Positions 14,760 through 30,400 of a DNA stretch of 64,000 nt are shown here, in pieces. The notes beneath the pieces are model-generated. The model made no database searches, had not been told where the DNA came from, and saw nothing but the letters and a program-made list of their open reading frames with translations. The stretch is from NCBI GenBank assembly GCA_025267735.1, contig CM046293.1, positions 14,842,560-14,906,559 on the forward strand. The letters run 5' to 3'. Position numbers and translations under genes: made by a program. This DNA is from Mactra quadrangularis. Lineage: Eukaryota; Mollusca; Bivalvia; Venerida; Mactridae. Each line of letters starts with the position of its first letter. Position 1 is the stretch's first letter.

Positions 14760-15460
14760 ATGTTGATAGAATTCAGGAGCAGTGACCATAGCGTGCATGA
14801 TGGCTTCGGAGACACCAGACACGAGTTCTTTGAATACCTCATCTAGACTCTTCTCACTCATTTCACGTACTAAACCTTCCACTGATGTTATAATATTGTT
14901 CCATTCTGGTCCAATTTCAGCAATTTTAGATAAACATCCTCGCATTACATCCAAACAGAATCCTTTGCACGGCTTAACATCAACGAATCCACGACAATGT
15001 TTACAATATTGTAACCTAGTGACGGCATGCTTGCATTCATCTTCAATTAGGAGATTATCAGTGGTGTTGATGGTTTCAATAACCATCTGAAGAGCTTCCA
15101 AGTAAGCCTTAGCCAAGGCTAATCCATTGTTCAACTTGCGAGCGATTTCTTCCGGAACTTTTCCGAATACTTGTGGACGTATGTCTTCCCGATGTCGAGC
15201 CAAGCAGTGATGGTTGTGATGCGTCCAGGAGTCACCAGAATTTTGGTAAATGACATTTTTAAAGATCACAGGAAACAGATTATCAAAGAATGTAGAAACA
15301 CTGTTTTTAACTATCACATGTTTCAGTTTGATCAAGTCTTCAATATCGGTGAAGAAACTTGAAAGAGAAAGTCTGTGCTCCTCAGGAGGTATTGAATACC
15401 AACTTGTTAATTTAGAACTTGTACTGTTGAATGACTGCTGCACAAGAGATAGTACTTTAT
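14760..15460 (-). CDS. GPC5: Glypican central exon with the cysteine-rich signature
   Basis: This is the largest exon, 701 nt on the minus strand, from the acceptor CTCTTTTCAG to the donor GTAAGT. It starts with two bases of a split codon followed by 233 codons. Glypicans are GPI-anchored proteoglycan core proteins that modulate Wnt, Hedgehog, BMP and FGF signalling at the cell surface. Seven cysteines are visible. The diagnostic cluster lies at about 15008-14934: YCKHCRG, then KPCKGFC, then MRGCL. Upstream are an FFTD motif, LFP, the VFGKVPEEI element and INTTD, an N-glycosylation sequon whose context is typical of vertebrate GPC3 and GPC5, not GPC4/6. A second sequon is FNSTSS. A single exon of about 700 nt for this region is also what GPC3/GPC5 genes have. 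The open frame continues about 70 nt past the acceptor by chance; the splice site, not an ATG, defines the start. Amino-terminal exons (signal peptide, first cysteines) were not found. The symbol is the best guess within GPC3/5. Confidence 0.95.
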
Positions 15461-18400
15461 CTGAAAAGAGAGGAAAAATTATTTTATTAAATTTATTAAA
15501 ATCATAACATAATTGAAGAGCACACAGCAAGGGAGATAAGACATAATTGAAGAGTTCACCACAAGGGAGATAATTTGTATATCATTCAATTTAATATTCT
15601 AGAAATGAAACATATTCTATATGATATATATGGTAATTAAGAGAAACAAGTGTAACAGGAATAACAATGTTGTTGTCAGAGTGTGATCAAAGTCTTTATC
15701 GACTGAGAGAACTGGCCGGTAAGAACAAATCTCTCATATAGCTTGGTACAAGGACTTTTAACATGATTTTAGACTTTTCTTTGAAGCCAGTAGAAACCTT
15801 TTAAGAATGTAGAACTTGTTTAATCAAATGACAACTTCAGAACTTCTCCAGCAGAAAGCTTTAGAACTTGTAGAATGTTGAAAAGACAAGAAGCGACCAA
15901 TGAAAATGTTTAATTTCAGCAAATACAACATATAACAAATCTATAAATAGCTTGGTGATTCCCTCAGAATACTACTTTCGTTTTCAACAATGTGTAATGC
16001 CACATGTTTTAATTGGTTAAATGTTATAAGTGACAAATGTTATTAGTAAGTGATTTCTTACGTTCTTAATACTGTCTTAAAGACTAAACTTGGTTCTATA
16101 CTTTAGGCACAGCCATTTGCCCCCATATCCCTTTACTATTACAACCTAATATCTGGGGTTAATCATATTTCACACAAACGTCATGAATATTCATATTTTT
16201 TATCAGTTTATCATTTTATCATGGCTGACACTAAGATAGCTTTACATACAAAAAACTTTCAACAAAAATAACCAGAAAGAATTTCAAACATTAGATAATG
16301 ATAAAATTATTATGACTACCATGTACAAAGTATAAAGATCAATTAAAAACCTTTTATACATAAGTTCATATGATCTGATTTACCCGATAGATTTTAACGA
16401 TATTAAACAGCTTAGGGTCAATTATGACATTACATACTGCGGAGATGTCAATTTGTACAACGACTAAGTGTACTGTAACATAGAGCATTTAATGCAAAAT
16501 TTTTATTTCAAGGAAAACTTAATAATTCTGATATTTAGTATCAATATTAAAATCTATATTTTCCCAGCCAAGCCAATTGTTTATGTTAATGATTTTGGTA
16601 GATAATTAAGTTCTCAAATAATATTATCAACATAAGTAATCAGCATGTTTTTTGTTTGTAACAAATAATCTCAGTTTGAAACACCTTCTGGTGATGTCTA
16701 TTGTTAGATAAATTATATAATCAAAATTTTGATCAGTCTCAAGTATTGACACATGCTAGTCTGTTTGTTTTATAATCTTATTGATAAGGTGTCAGATCCT
16801 GACATTTACTACTTAATTAATTTACAAGTAATTGTCAAAAAGTAATATTCTGATTGGCTGATTAATACTTTAGATTATTTTTATGTTACCCCGCCCCTAA
16901 TTTTGACTTTCCCTATAAAACTTTTAAGTTATAGAAAAAAGGGTAGAATAGAATATGTAGGCAAAACGTTACATTTAAGTTAATAAGTCTGTACATAAGG
17001 AAATTTTAACGTTTAACATATTTTGGACACTTATTGAACACTTGCTTTATAATTAATACTGTTATTCTAATTGTTATTGATGATTTGAACTCATTAAAAT
17101 TAATAGAAATTGGAAACAGTGTTGTGATTCATCATAGAACATTTATGTTTAGTTTCTTAAGCCGATGTGTTGAATCGGCTGACCCTTCTGTTCACCAGAG
17201 GTTATATGTGATTTGGTTCGAGTCGTGGTGTTCCTGCTAATTCCCCATTTAAAAGGAGCCCGACTCTAAGTGAACTGCAAGATCTACAACTTTTACTGGT
17301 GACAGAGTTTGGTGGGAATCCTAAGGTATACAGATCCTAGTTCTAGAAGTATTCAACAAGAAGACAGGAGGAACAGTCCATGCTGAAATCAACTACTATT
17401 GTGAGTACAGTTTCATATGCATGCTTCCTGATTCTTGATTTATGTGTGACCAATTTATGTTAATTGTTGAAATTTTCCTTCATGTATAGAGCAACATCCC
17501 CATTGAAAACTGTGCTAGGTTATCAAATTTTTAAATAATATTTTGGTAGTAAAAGGAAAATATTTTTATATCAAGTAATTAAAAAACTGATGAATTTGAA
17601 TATTTTAAGATAAATAAATTAAATTGTTGACAAAGATTTACTTAACTAAATTATTGATGAGAAAAAAAAGGTTCCTAATAAAACAAAGAGTATTAATAGC
17701 GACTTAATTTTAAATTGAACAAGTTAGAAATCATACATTATTTTATTGAGTATTGTCCGGTTGCTTTAAGTCAGCTTAAGCCTGATCAACTTGAGTAGGT
17801 CCAATAGATATATTCATTGTTCCTTTTGATTGATGAGCAAATTGGTAACAATATTTAGTAATTATAATTGTTGGTTTATAAGCAATTGTGGTTTTTATCA
17901 TTATTGTTTCAAGAAAGACTGTAATCACGAATTAACAAAATTTAGTTAGTTAGAAAATAAATGAAATAGCAAGGAATGTTGTCATAGCCAGTTATTTTAA
18001 GCTTATATACAGAAATCATTATAAATAATTGTATATAAATAATTTCCATATAATTTATTTTTTGAAACAAGAGAAATAATTAGATTTATGTCTGCCCTCC
18101 CTCAGCAATATACTATATATGAGTAAGTTTCATAGATTTGTTTATTAGCTCATGCTATTTTATTAAATTGTTGTCTTCATGTAAGTTAATGGTCACATAA
18201 TATAAGATATCAGGAAGTTGCTATGTATTTTGTCTCAAGATGAGCCATCCAGTCCAGTATTTCAGCATGGTTAAAGATGATTGAACCTGGTTATTATGGT
18301 TTATGGCCATCAACTAAGAAGACATCATAGAACATCATTTGGAATATCAGTGTGGACATTATTATTTCAATTGCATGGAAGAAATAACAACAAATATACA

Positions 18401-21400
18401 TGATGCTGTATGAGTAAACACAATCTTTAAGAGGCAGATGATGGGAAAATAGACTATTACGGTATAGTGATATAACTTATAACAAAGTAAATGTATATGG
18501 TGGAATAAGAAGAATATGAAAAAATTATACAGGAAAATATAGAAAATATATGAAGAATATATGAAATACATGGTATAATAGAAGAATATGTGAAATGAAG
18601 AATAAAATAAGAGGAATATGTGAATTATATGATAAAGTAAATAGAATATGTGAGATGTAGAATAGAATAAGTAGAATATATGTGATAAAATTAAGGAAAT
18701 ATATGCGATGTGAGCTATAAAATGTGTGATGATATTATAGAAGAAAAATGTGTATATAGAAGAAATAGAAGATGTGGAAAAATTGTACATAGTGTTAATA
18801 TGAATAAATGTAAGGGCTAGTGAAGAAGAAATCATGAAAATCTTAGAAAATCAATTCAGTTATGATGTGGTAATACAAGTGTAATATAAATATGTAGATG
18901 ATGTTTTGATTGAAGTTACAAATAACTATACCATTCGTGAAGTAAATACAAAGAAGATATGATGTCATAAAGATTGAAGATGAACCATACATATTTTATG
19001 TTAAAAAAGATGACAATTTTAGTCATATTTGATAAAAAGACAAATACTGATTACATAAAGAATTTTGATTTACATAATGATAAACTGAACTTAATTACAG
19101 TTAGAAAGATAAGATTATAATGAAGTGGATAGATGAACAATTAACAAGATTAGAAGTTATTTACAAAATTTACTTATATATATGTATCTTTTATTGTTTT
19201 AATATTTCAGGAAGTTATACATAACATTTAGCAGCAATATCATAATATAACTGTATATGAATTATGATTTAATAATCATGTTTTATTGAACTTTGTTATA
19301 TGGGAAAAAGTAATATTCATACTAATCATTCATTTTAAGAGAGCATCTAATGCACAAAGAACATTTAATGCAAATTTGCAATTATCTTTTAATTCTTTAG
19401 GTTGTTATTAAGTTTCAAATGCGCATGTATGATTCAAAACACATGTAATTTTAATTTTTTTTTAATGTTTGAGGACAAACATATTTGAAGTAGGGAGCAA
19501 TTGTAACATAGAGCATTTAATGCAAAATTTTTATTTCAAGGAAAACTTAATAATTCTGATATTTAGTATCAATATTAAAATCTATATTTTCCCAGCCAAG
19601 CCAATTGTTTATGTTAATGATTTTGGTAGATAATTAAGTTCTCAAATAATATTATCAACATAAGTAATCAGCATGTTTTTTGTTTGTAACAAATAATCTC
19701 AGTTTGAAACACCTTCTGGTGATGTCTATTGTTAGATAAATTATATAATCAAAATTTTGATCAGTCTCAAGTATTGACACATGCTAGTCTGTTTGTTTTA
19801 TAATCTTATTGATAAGGTGTCAGATCCTGACATTTACTACTTAATTAATTTACAAGTAATTGTCAAAAAGTAATATTCTGATTGGCTGATTAATACTTTA
19901 GATTATTTTTATGTTACCCCGCCCCTAATTTTGACTTTCCCTATAAAACTTTTAAGTTATAGAAAAAAGGGTAGAATAGAATATGTAGGCAAAACGTTAC
20001 ATTTAAGTTAATAAGTCTGTACATAAGGAAATTTTAACGTTTAACATATTTTGGACACTTATTGAACACTTGCTTTATAATTAATACTGTTATTCTAATT
20101 GTTATTGATGATTTGAACTCATTAAAATTAATAGAAATTGGAAACAGTGTTGTGATTCATCATAGAACATTTATGTTTAGTTTCTTAAGCCGATGTGTTG
20201 AATCGGCTGACCCTTCTGTTCACCAGAGGTTATATGTGATTTGGTTCGAGTCGTGGTGTTCCTGCTAATTCCCCATTTAAAAGGAGCCCGACTCTAAGTG
20301 AACTGCAAGATCTACAACTTTTACTGGTGACAGTACCCCCCACGGAATGTGACATAAGAAAGACTTTAGTTTAAACAGTAATTTTAGTCAACTTAAAAAA
20401 CCACCAAAAATATATTTTGTAATCTATTTTTGATCAAAATCTTTCTAAAGCTTTTTTGTCACACGCACTTAGTAGTTTAAATGGCACAGATACAGAAAAT
20501 ATTTTTACTTTTACTTCAGTGTGACATTTTGTCAAGAAAACATTTACCGTAGCCCTAATTTTAACAGTTCATATTACACTTTTTTAAAACTTCAATACAA
20601 TTAAAGGCAGTAAAGGACAAAACAAAGTCAAGAAATCTGTTAGAAGTTTTCCGTAACTCAAAATATTCGGTATGCTTAAAGCTAAAACAGTATAACAGCT
20701 AAAGTGCTGTTTATGGTCTGCTTCCATATACATGTTCAGCCTACTTTTATGTTTTTAATACGACAATCCCTGATCATTGAAATCACCTTCAGGAAGGCTA
20801 TTCCTCACAGTATCCACTTACGCATGGGTGAAGTGGAACAACTTAAGGTAAATTACTTGCTCAAGGAAATTATAACAGTGTTCCTAATGGGGATTGAACC
20901 CTAAGGGTGTGCCTTAACACTGGATCATTGCTACGGACCAAACAAACTAGGTGGTCTCCTACTTTCTGTACTCGACATAATAACATCATATTTATACATA
21001 TATATACCGAGGGCTGCCAACAAGACTGTAGTAACTCGCTCTTAAACGGAATGTGCTTACTACAGTCTTGCCAGCAGCCCTCCATACATAAAGACTATTT
21101 TATGCAATACAATTACTTCAGTCAGTTCACTTCAATCCCCATAAATTCTGTTCAAAATCATGATTGTGGAAAAATGATTTGAGTTTCAGTAAATTCTAAC
21201 TTGTAGTATCGGGGTATTAAAGAGGTGATATAAAAGTCATTTATTTTAAAGATTTCTATTATAGAACAGCTGTTCCTGCATCTCAGATAAAATTCGAATG
21301 TAATTTAAACACAAGTGAAATACAAATTCAAGGATGTTTGATAAAATACCTTAGAATGCATACAAACTCTTTAAAAACATTTAACAGTCACTTTGGGAGT

Positions 21401-24400
21401 ATGAGAGAGCAAATGATGGAATTTTCTTCTTGTTTTCAATTTTAACATTTTCTTGTGTGTATTTTATTCTTGGGATTTAAACAAGGTTATAGGAATATTG
21501 CGTGGCCAGTTGATAGTTGACTAGAGTCCAGGGCAGCATAGTATCAAAATTCTTACAATACTTTAGCTATACAATATAGTGCAGTTTACGACGAATATTA
21601 GTCGTAAGACCTTTGATAATACGCACCCCAGGTCCGAAGTGCAGAAGGCTGCATGTAGGATTTTGAATCTTCAATTATACTGGGTTTAATGCCCTCTCAA
21701 CACAGTATTTAGGTTATTTTACGGTGTCCAGCTTACTTAGCCTATCTTTCCTGAACCTTTGCCTATAACCAGTACTCACCTACCCTTCCACAAGGCCAGA
21801 AACTTCTCCATATACCTTATTAATAGAGGAAAATTGACATTTTAATTGTCAATTTTTCAAGGATGGGAATAACCTCCCTTGATGGGATTCAAACCTTTAC
21901 CGGCCTACAGGACAAAAGATTCGAAATTCAGGCACACAACCAACTGCCCTACCAACTGCCTTACCAACCCCAGTTAATTCACAAGTCCTGACTATTCAAA
22001 CTAAACCCCCCACCTGATTGTTACACACTATTGAAAATGTACTATAAATTAAAACAATTATTTCATAGTTTAAGGGAATATTGTAGAATATAATACATTA
22101 TTATGTTACTTGAGGCAAGTTTATAATAATATAAAATATAACATCTGTTTCCAATAGTTATTATATTATACTATAATTTGTAAAAATATAAGTACAGTCT
22201 CGCTCAGAGGTATACATAGTTGTACAGTGTATTATACTTTGTTATATATGGCATAGCTGGTTCACATTGACCCGAGACAAAAAAACCATAATTTAAATAT
22301 TATTTACATAAATCAAATCAGTTGGCCATAGTATAGTTAATGTCTGCTAATGAAGTTGACTATTGCATGATTTATTATATTGGTATATTTTATTTAACTG
22401 TCAGTGTGGCATACATTAACCCTGCTGATTTAAATACTGAATACTTGTTTGATAATCCCTGCACATAAACATGGATATCACAGGTTTAGCAGAAAACGGT
22501 CATAACTCACCCTTTTCTTATATTGAGTTACAACTGTTTTGCGCTTAACCCGCGATATGTATTTTCATTCTTAAAGAGTTCAGATAAAATGTAGTGAGTA
22601 TTTAAATCAACCAGGGTAATGTATGCGCCACTAACAGCTGAATAAGGGTTTAACAACATAAATGTTCATTCCAAGTCAGATTGTACAAGCTATAACATAT
22701 CATAGTATAGCTGGTTGTACAGCATGTACAGATTGACCTGTGATAGATAAATTATATATGCTGCAACACTGTGACTTTAAATTATATATTAATGTAACTC
22801 AGGACAGTTTGCGTAAGCTATATCCAGAATTTCAAATGTGATTATCAATATAAGAAGTTACAAAAGTAAAAAATATACACCTCCCAGGTCAATTTTTATG
22901 AGCTATATCCAGTATTTCACATGAGAATATTGATATGTATAACAATTATATGAACATGTGAAATGTAAGACATCCCAGGTCAGTTCGTACAAGCTGTATT
23001 CAGTATTTCACATGAGAATATTGATATTATAGTACTGAAGTGTGAAAATATAGACAAAGTTTTGACAAGAGATTAATCATAATTAATAAAATGATTAAAC
23101 AATATTGACTAGCGTGTGAACTGATCTATCCTTACAGCTTGTCACAACATTCACAAGCAAAAAAGCTTACATAAGACGGATCTTCCCTTATAACAATCAT
23201 TGATATAATATCACTCTTTTATTTGTTAATAAAAATATCAAAATATTAATAATAACAAATTAGCTAGTGAAGATAACTTGATCAACTATTATTTAACATA
23301 TAAATATGATTCAGCACCTTTAAAATGTTTCCAGTCATTCCACATGACTACGGCACAGGAGCTTGACTTTCTGTATCATACTTTGAAAAACCACCCCATT
23401 CTCTTTGGTGGGATTCGAACACCTACCCCCTTCTGGACACTATAGATTCAAAATTCTGGTGGGCTACCAACTGCACTACTAACCCGACAATAGCTTATTA
23501 TTGGAACACAGTAAGTAGTATAACCACAAAAATAGATGGTCGTAGTAGACGAATAGTGACTTAATTCAGGGACCTTTTTCAAATTCACCATTTGGAACTT
23601 ACAAATTGTAGTGATTTTCATAATTTTGTAAGAGCCAAGGTGGTCTCTATAGCAAAACTTATTTGTATTGTTACTAATTACTTGAAATGGTTAAAGCTTT
23701 ATTGATCAATTATTGAATCTAACTTAAAATACACAGTTTCTATTTGACCCAAGTTAGGGCAACAAATCAAAAAGCCTCATTCAATTCTCTAATCAAAAAA
23801 GATTAGACGAAAGAATCACAGTAAAATGCTAACATAAATATATAAATGAAAATATGATAAAATACTTCACACTGGTTCGGTGTTAAATAAATTTAACCGG
23901 CAATAAATTATCGGTTAATTTGAGAAAATTCAAAATCACAAAGCAAAATGCCTAAAACATTAGTCAAAGTAAACAGTTTCTTCCATTAATGTTAGTCAAC
24001 CAATATCAATGTTAAGCTATATGGAGATTACGTCCATTTTACGGATAAACTGACTTTAAAAAAACTGATAACGATGCCATAGCCTAGATTGAAAATTTCG
24101 TGATTTTTTGTAACCCTAACATGCCCTATACAGTGTCAGCACAGTGCCGTTGCCAGATATAAAACACTACATGAAGGAAATTATCTAATATTAAAAGTTT
24201 CAGGGATTCTGTAATTTAGGTTATCTTTAATTTTATGGTAATTTTTTTCCAAACTGCACAATTTTAACTTGACTCTCAGCGACCAAAATGTAGCTACACA
24301 TTAGTTTTGTGATATACAGTGCCCTTCCAAAAGTTCTTGGACAAATGAAATGTTGAGAAAAACTGATCATGTAAACGTCAAGTAAAGGTTATAACAAAGC

Positions 24401-27400
24401 ATCATTCATGTAACCTGTAGCGTGTTCAGTAACGTCTGTTGGCAAATGTTACGGATACAGGACAACTCAATCCATAAACAACTCAACCCATGGATAACTC
24501 AACCCAAAATTAAGACAACTCAAACCGTTAGTGAGGTATTGAGTTTTCTCAGGTTGGGTTGTCTTTGGGTTGAGTTGTCCCGAATCTAACTTTTCGGAAC
24601 GTCTCAGAATGTTCAGGGTAACTGAACACGCTGATGGTTTGAATCATATTTTTGATCAACAAATGAATGCTGATTTTGAAATTTGCTCTGACGGCTCTTC
24701 ATTTCCATTTTTTTCAAGGGTAAATGTGAATCGAAGAACAGAATTTTTGTTCCGAGACTTTTGGAGGGAACTGTCTATACCAAGGTAACTTAAAAGTCAA
24801 ACAAATTATCTTAAGTATGAAAAATTAGTAAGATTCTGTCACTTTTAGTCATCTTCAAAGACATATTTCACGCTGACCTCAATTGACCCTCGGAAGTCTA
24901 GAAGTCATCATGTAGCCATTATTTGTGACTTCTAATTGAAGAGTTACATATTTATCTACAAGGAAACAGAGAAATGTTAAATCTAGTGATACTTAAAATT
25001 GATCCTACATTAGTGAGGGGTAAATAAATCGACATTCCTTTCTTTTTTGGGTAAGTAAAACAAGTTTTCATTAAAAATGAATCAAGCAGGAAGGGGGATA
25101 ATGTTTAATCGAGTGGCCACAAGTCTAAAATCAATTCAAGTCCAAAATAAAATTCAAACATTGAAACTAGAGAAAGACTTGTTGACTAACAATGATTTAA
25201 AGATAATGTCATGCAAAGTCCTCTGGCTTTCCGAAATATTTTTCTGGTGCTAATAAGAAGAACCTTGTTCAGATAAAAAATTGTATCCAAGCAACTCACT
25301 ACAATTTTATATAAAATCAAATTCCATCCTCTATTTAAAAATAACTTATTCCGAAATCATAATTTAAGACGATTATTGTCTCACATTCAGTTTTCACCTT
25401 AGTCTACTAGCCCAAAGCCAGGACTAGCGAATGTTGAACTAAGGGCTAGTGAAAATTTCCCATTTTAGATAATTGGGCAACCTGGTGTTAATTTGACCAT
25501 TTGTAATAAAAACTTTTTAAACTAAGCTAGTGCTTGTACAAAATCACGGCAAAGACTTCAACTTGGGTGAAAAGTAAACCCTGTGGTGTTTTAAAAGAGG
25601 CAATAAGCAATATGAACATTACAAGCATTTGTTTTCAACGATGTCTAATGAACACTTTGAGCATTTTTTCTCAACAACGTCTATGACCTTCTTTACCTCA
25701 AAGTGGTGTCAAACAGAAAACACGCAAATTATAAAATTTTGAAGTAGAGCCAAATGGAACAACGTTATATCTAATAACAGTGAAGTTTTTTGACGATGTA
25801 AGAATTCTCAATCTCTATACACACATCTTAAAATATTTTCACTAATGCTGGGGTTAAGTTATCTTCATTTTCAATCAAACCTCGGATAAAAACTTAAATC
25901 CATGTTTTAAAACATGGGAATGAAATATCCGGTGCCAATCAAAATTTATAAATTTTGTTGATTATTTTGGAAAATTTTATGAAAAACAGTCGATTGACCC
26001 ATAGTTATGCTATCATTATCATCCCGAACATTGTTTTAGAAATGAATTGAAGAATATCGCTACAACTTTCAAATCAAGTCTTGTCTTTACATATTTAAAA
26101 GTTTGAGTTAAAAGGGGAGTGGTTACGACGTTGGACTGGTAATCATTGGATAGCCTGTTAGGTTAGTTTGAATCCCATCAAAAACCTACCCTGTCGTTTC
26201 CTGGAGCAAGAAACTTTACCCCATTATAGCTCAGAACCAAATTACCAGAAAGTCACTGTAATGTGATTAATCTATAGGGCTTCTTTTCAGTGTTTGGGAA
26301 AGGGGCCTTGGGCCTTTTCTTATATAGAACACTTGGGGAATTTATCACAATGCCATAGATAGGGGAACAAAAAATTCAAGGTAAACTTTAAATTTGAGGA
26401 AAACTTGGGATTTTAAGAAAAATTCAACAGGGGAAGGAATCTGTAAACGGACCCTATTATATAAGGAAAAAAAGGTCTGATCTAAGTAGTAAGAACTAGT
26501 TTTACAATCCAGGTAAAACAAACTAGCATAAACTATAAAGTAATAATAATGTATTAAGTCAATTTTGTAAAACACATAACAAAGTCTTCATTATTTCAAA
26601 CGTATGCTGGCAAATATGAGCCATCAATGAAGAACAAACAAACAACCTCACATTAGCCACATACATTGTACATTGACCAAGCCTTTTTCTACAAAAACAG
26701 AAACCTCATTATCTTTCTAAAAAATGCTGACGCTTCATGCTACTTCATACATGTAAATAATAAAACTTTGCAAAGTACATTTTGAGTACTTCTAAATTCC
26801 TTCAGAATAGACAAGTTTTTATTGAACCTAAACCACAAACTTTTAGCACTAAGACTGTGCAAGCACAAATGGTCTAAAGGTGAATGAAATTTTTACTGTA
26901 CAACACCATAATGTAGTAAACAATGAAAAGAAAAACATCATATCATGGGAATATGAAATTCTAAAGCCGCATGAATAATTTCCATGAGCAAAAATATACG
27001 CTGTCTGAATTTGCTTCCTCCATGAAACCTGCGTCTGCTTATTTTGCCAAATGCACATGTTTCTATGACAAAAAATATGACCGTCATTCATTCTTCAAGT
27101 TTTTAGCAATTTTCCAGATAAATTCATTTTCGTTATGCACGACTTCATTTGAAAAAGTTCCGACATCTAGATTATGGATAAATCTCTGACGATGCAACAG
27201 CGTTTTCCGATCTAACTTATCCATCAAAATCACGATTATTCGGCAACAAATTATGCAAAAAGAAAAAAAAATACAAAACAAGCAATACAGTTTCATCACC
27301 AATAAAAAACAATAGAAAAAAATAAGGAAAAGTCTCTGAGTTTTTTCTACCATCATCCTTTATATCTAGCTTATATTTTATATTTGTTTTACTAAAAGTT

Positions 27401-30400
27401 TAGCTGGGGCTGTGGTGTAGTGGTTAGCATGTCTGTCTTCGAATCCAGTGATTGCGGGTTCAAGCCCGGTTGTGGTAGGTCATACCCTATACACGAGTTG
27501 TTGGCCTCGTGGTAGGATAAGTTAGTACTGGTGATAGAAAAGTGTTCAGGAAACCTATAGTAAGAAGAGCTGGCCATCGTATATATGACCTAAATATGTG
27601 TTGAATACGAAAACAAAAACAAAAAGTTTATGTACAGCATACTATCTTAAGCATGTACATAAATATCTAACATAAAGTCACCAACAAATTCATTTGATCA
27701 TATTCTATACATTATTTAATTGGGTTTAACCATGTTGATGTGTCAACACAAATTATGGTCATTTAATAGCACCCAGCCTACCTAACCTAGCTTTCCTAGA
27801 CCCTTTTCTATAACCAGAGCTCACCTACCCCTACCTTCCACAAGGCCAGAAACTTCTCTATATACCTTACTTATATTTATAGGGGGAAATTCACATTAGT
27901 GTTGAATTTTCATAAAAGGGTTACCACCCCGGGTGAGGCTCAAACCAGCAGTGTTTTCTCCAGAGAGCGTTTTTGCGTTTTGACGCACTTTTTTCGGCTC
28001 TGACGCGCTATAACACGGCCAGTGCGTATTTTGTGACGCAGTCAAAAATCGTCGTCAAATTATATTCACGTCCGTCAGATCTGCATATTCGTCAGCGGAT
28101 TGTACTTGCCCAATTTTAATCGCGTCATACAGGCACTTGTCAGACTCTATGTAATCACGTAGTAAAGCGCCTAAATGATTCTGATTACATGTCGTCATTT
28201 TCCGCGATGTCTGCACCAAAACAGCGTCGATTAACAGCGTTTTTTACGCAAACATCTAAGACAGATGGTAGACCTGTATCACCTGACGATGATCAAAAAC
28301 TGTCCACGTCGTCTACGGGCGTTAGATCCGCTGAAATTTTGCCTACCGCCGCAGCAAAATCGAACAAATCTAACGACGAAAAGTCCGAGAAAAAATCCCG
28401 TTTAAAGAGCGTTCCGTCAGAATTGGTTGAAGGAAAACCCTTGGTTGAACTTTTATATCGATAAAATGACTTGCTCAATTTGTTTATCTGAGAATAAGGC
28501 ATCCATCTACGCATGGTTGTACAAATTTTCGCCATTCCACCTTGTTGAGACATATCTCCTCATCTCAACACAAGGCTGCTTTGGAAGCTCAGTCAATACG
28601 ACGCAACATGGCTAAACAAACAGAAACTATTCTGTCAAGTAAAGGACAAGCTGCTGTGTGTGCCATCAGATCTGTGTACTGGCTAGCTAAAGAACATCTC
28701 CCAACATCTAAGCACAAGTGTGTAATTTTAATGTTGACCCCTTAAATTCCCATTTGACCCCCTGAACATGGGGGTCATTTGTGACCCCCTAATTTTTGAT
28801 TCTGGAGAAAACACTGAACCAGCAATCCATTCATGACACTAGACTATAACACCTGTGGGTAGCCAGGTACTACTCAACAACATGGGTTTTAATTGAACAA
28901 GCTTTCAGTATAATACTGTTAAAGGTAACAGTTCACAGATTTGGTTAACTTATTCTGTATTTCAAAATACCATTCAGTGTCTATAATTTTGTCAAAAAAT
29001 TAATTCTTAATATTTTAAGAAAATACTGACCTATAAGTTGCAAGAAATATACAATAAAAGTTACAAAAATGTGCTAAAATTGTCTGTACCGTGACATACT
29101 GGGTAGATTTTTACAACAAGAAACACCATCATTTGTAGTTGTATGTCAATTTGCATTAACAAAATTATCATTATCAGAACACTTTCTTTCAGCTTCCAAA
29201 ATGGTTTCCATACAAATTTAATAGCTTAAGAAAAATTTTGATAAGGTGAAATCTGTGAATGAGTACCTTTAATATAATTGGGTTGACTTACTCCACAGTT
29301 ACAATGCAATAGAAAAGATACAAGGTGCAGACAATGTGACGCAAGAATGAAAATCATAGATGCGTTTAAGACAAAGTCATAAACTAATGTCCTAGCGTTA
29401 TTCTGATCATAAAAGATCAATAAAACGGTGCAGATACATTATAACAGAAAATGTCTGACTATATTTAACCAATTATCGGCCAATAAAACGCAACTTTAAA
29501 TAGTAACGTTATGGATGTGAACATATCATAAGTTCTTTGATCAAATTATCGCTAGCCGACCATAAAATGTCAAATAGGTGCTTTTTAGACGATATAAATT
29601 TGTCAATCATTTCTGTATGAATGAATTTAACAACTTTTCTGTGCATTCAAGATGCAAACATGATATAAAAAACTGGGAAGGCAAACAAGCATACCTTGTA
29701 TGAAACTAATGCAGCAAAAAAATTTGCACAATATTTTCAATATGTTTAAGTAAACATTAGCAAATTGAGATTTCAAATTTGTATTCAAAACAATTTTTTT
29801 TATTAAAAATTCAAGTTAAGTTTTACCATCAAAATCTATCTGTTACAGTTAGTACTAAAATTACCAAGATCATTACTTTTTCCAAAATGTTCGGGTTATT
29901 TACAAGTTTTAGAGTTATAGAAAAGTTAAAACTGATGTTGAAAACCAATGAACACAATCTGTAGGTCAGTTAGCCTTAAAATATAAAAAAAATCTTAAGA
30001 TAATTATCAAGACTGACAGACTATTATAATATATAAAAAAATAACCAAATCCATGAGCAAGATGCTTTAACATTATAGTAATGACTATCAAAAGATTTAG
30101 TTTGAAATAAACATCTAACTTAGTTAGACAGAAGTCAGCATTATACTACAGTGGAGCCAATTTTCTGAGCCCTAAAACCTAGTAATTATTATAGGCATAC
30201 ACCAACAGGGCTTGGCATTAAAAGCCGAACTATTGCCCCTGATGACCTATATTTGAGTTCAGGTAAACTGTTACTGCTACATGTATTAGGGTATGGTTCT
30301 GGCAATTTGAAATTATAGCTGGATGTCCATTTGGACAATCTAGTTTAAAAATTTGTGTTGAGCCCTAAATAGGGCAACCTATGTAAAAAACTAGCATATT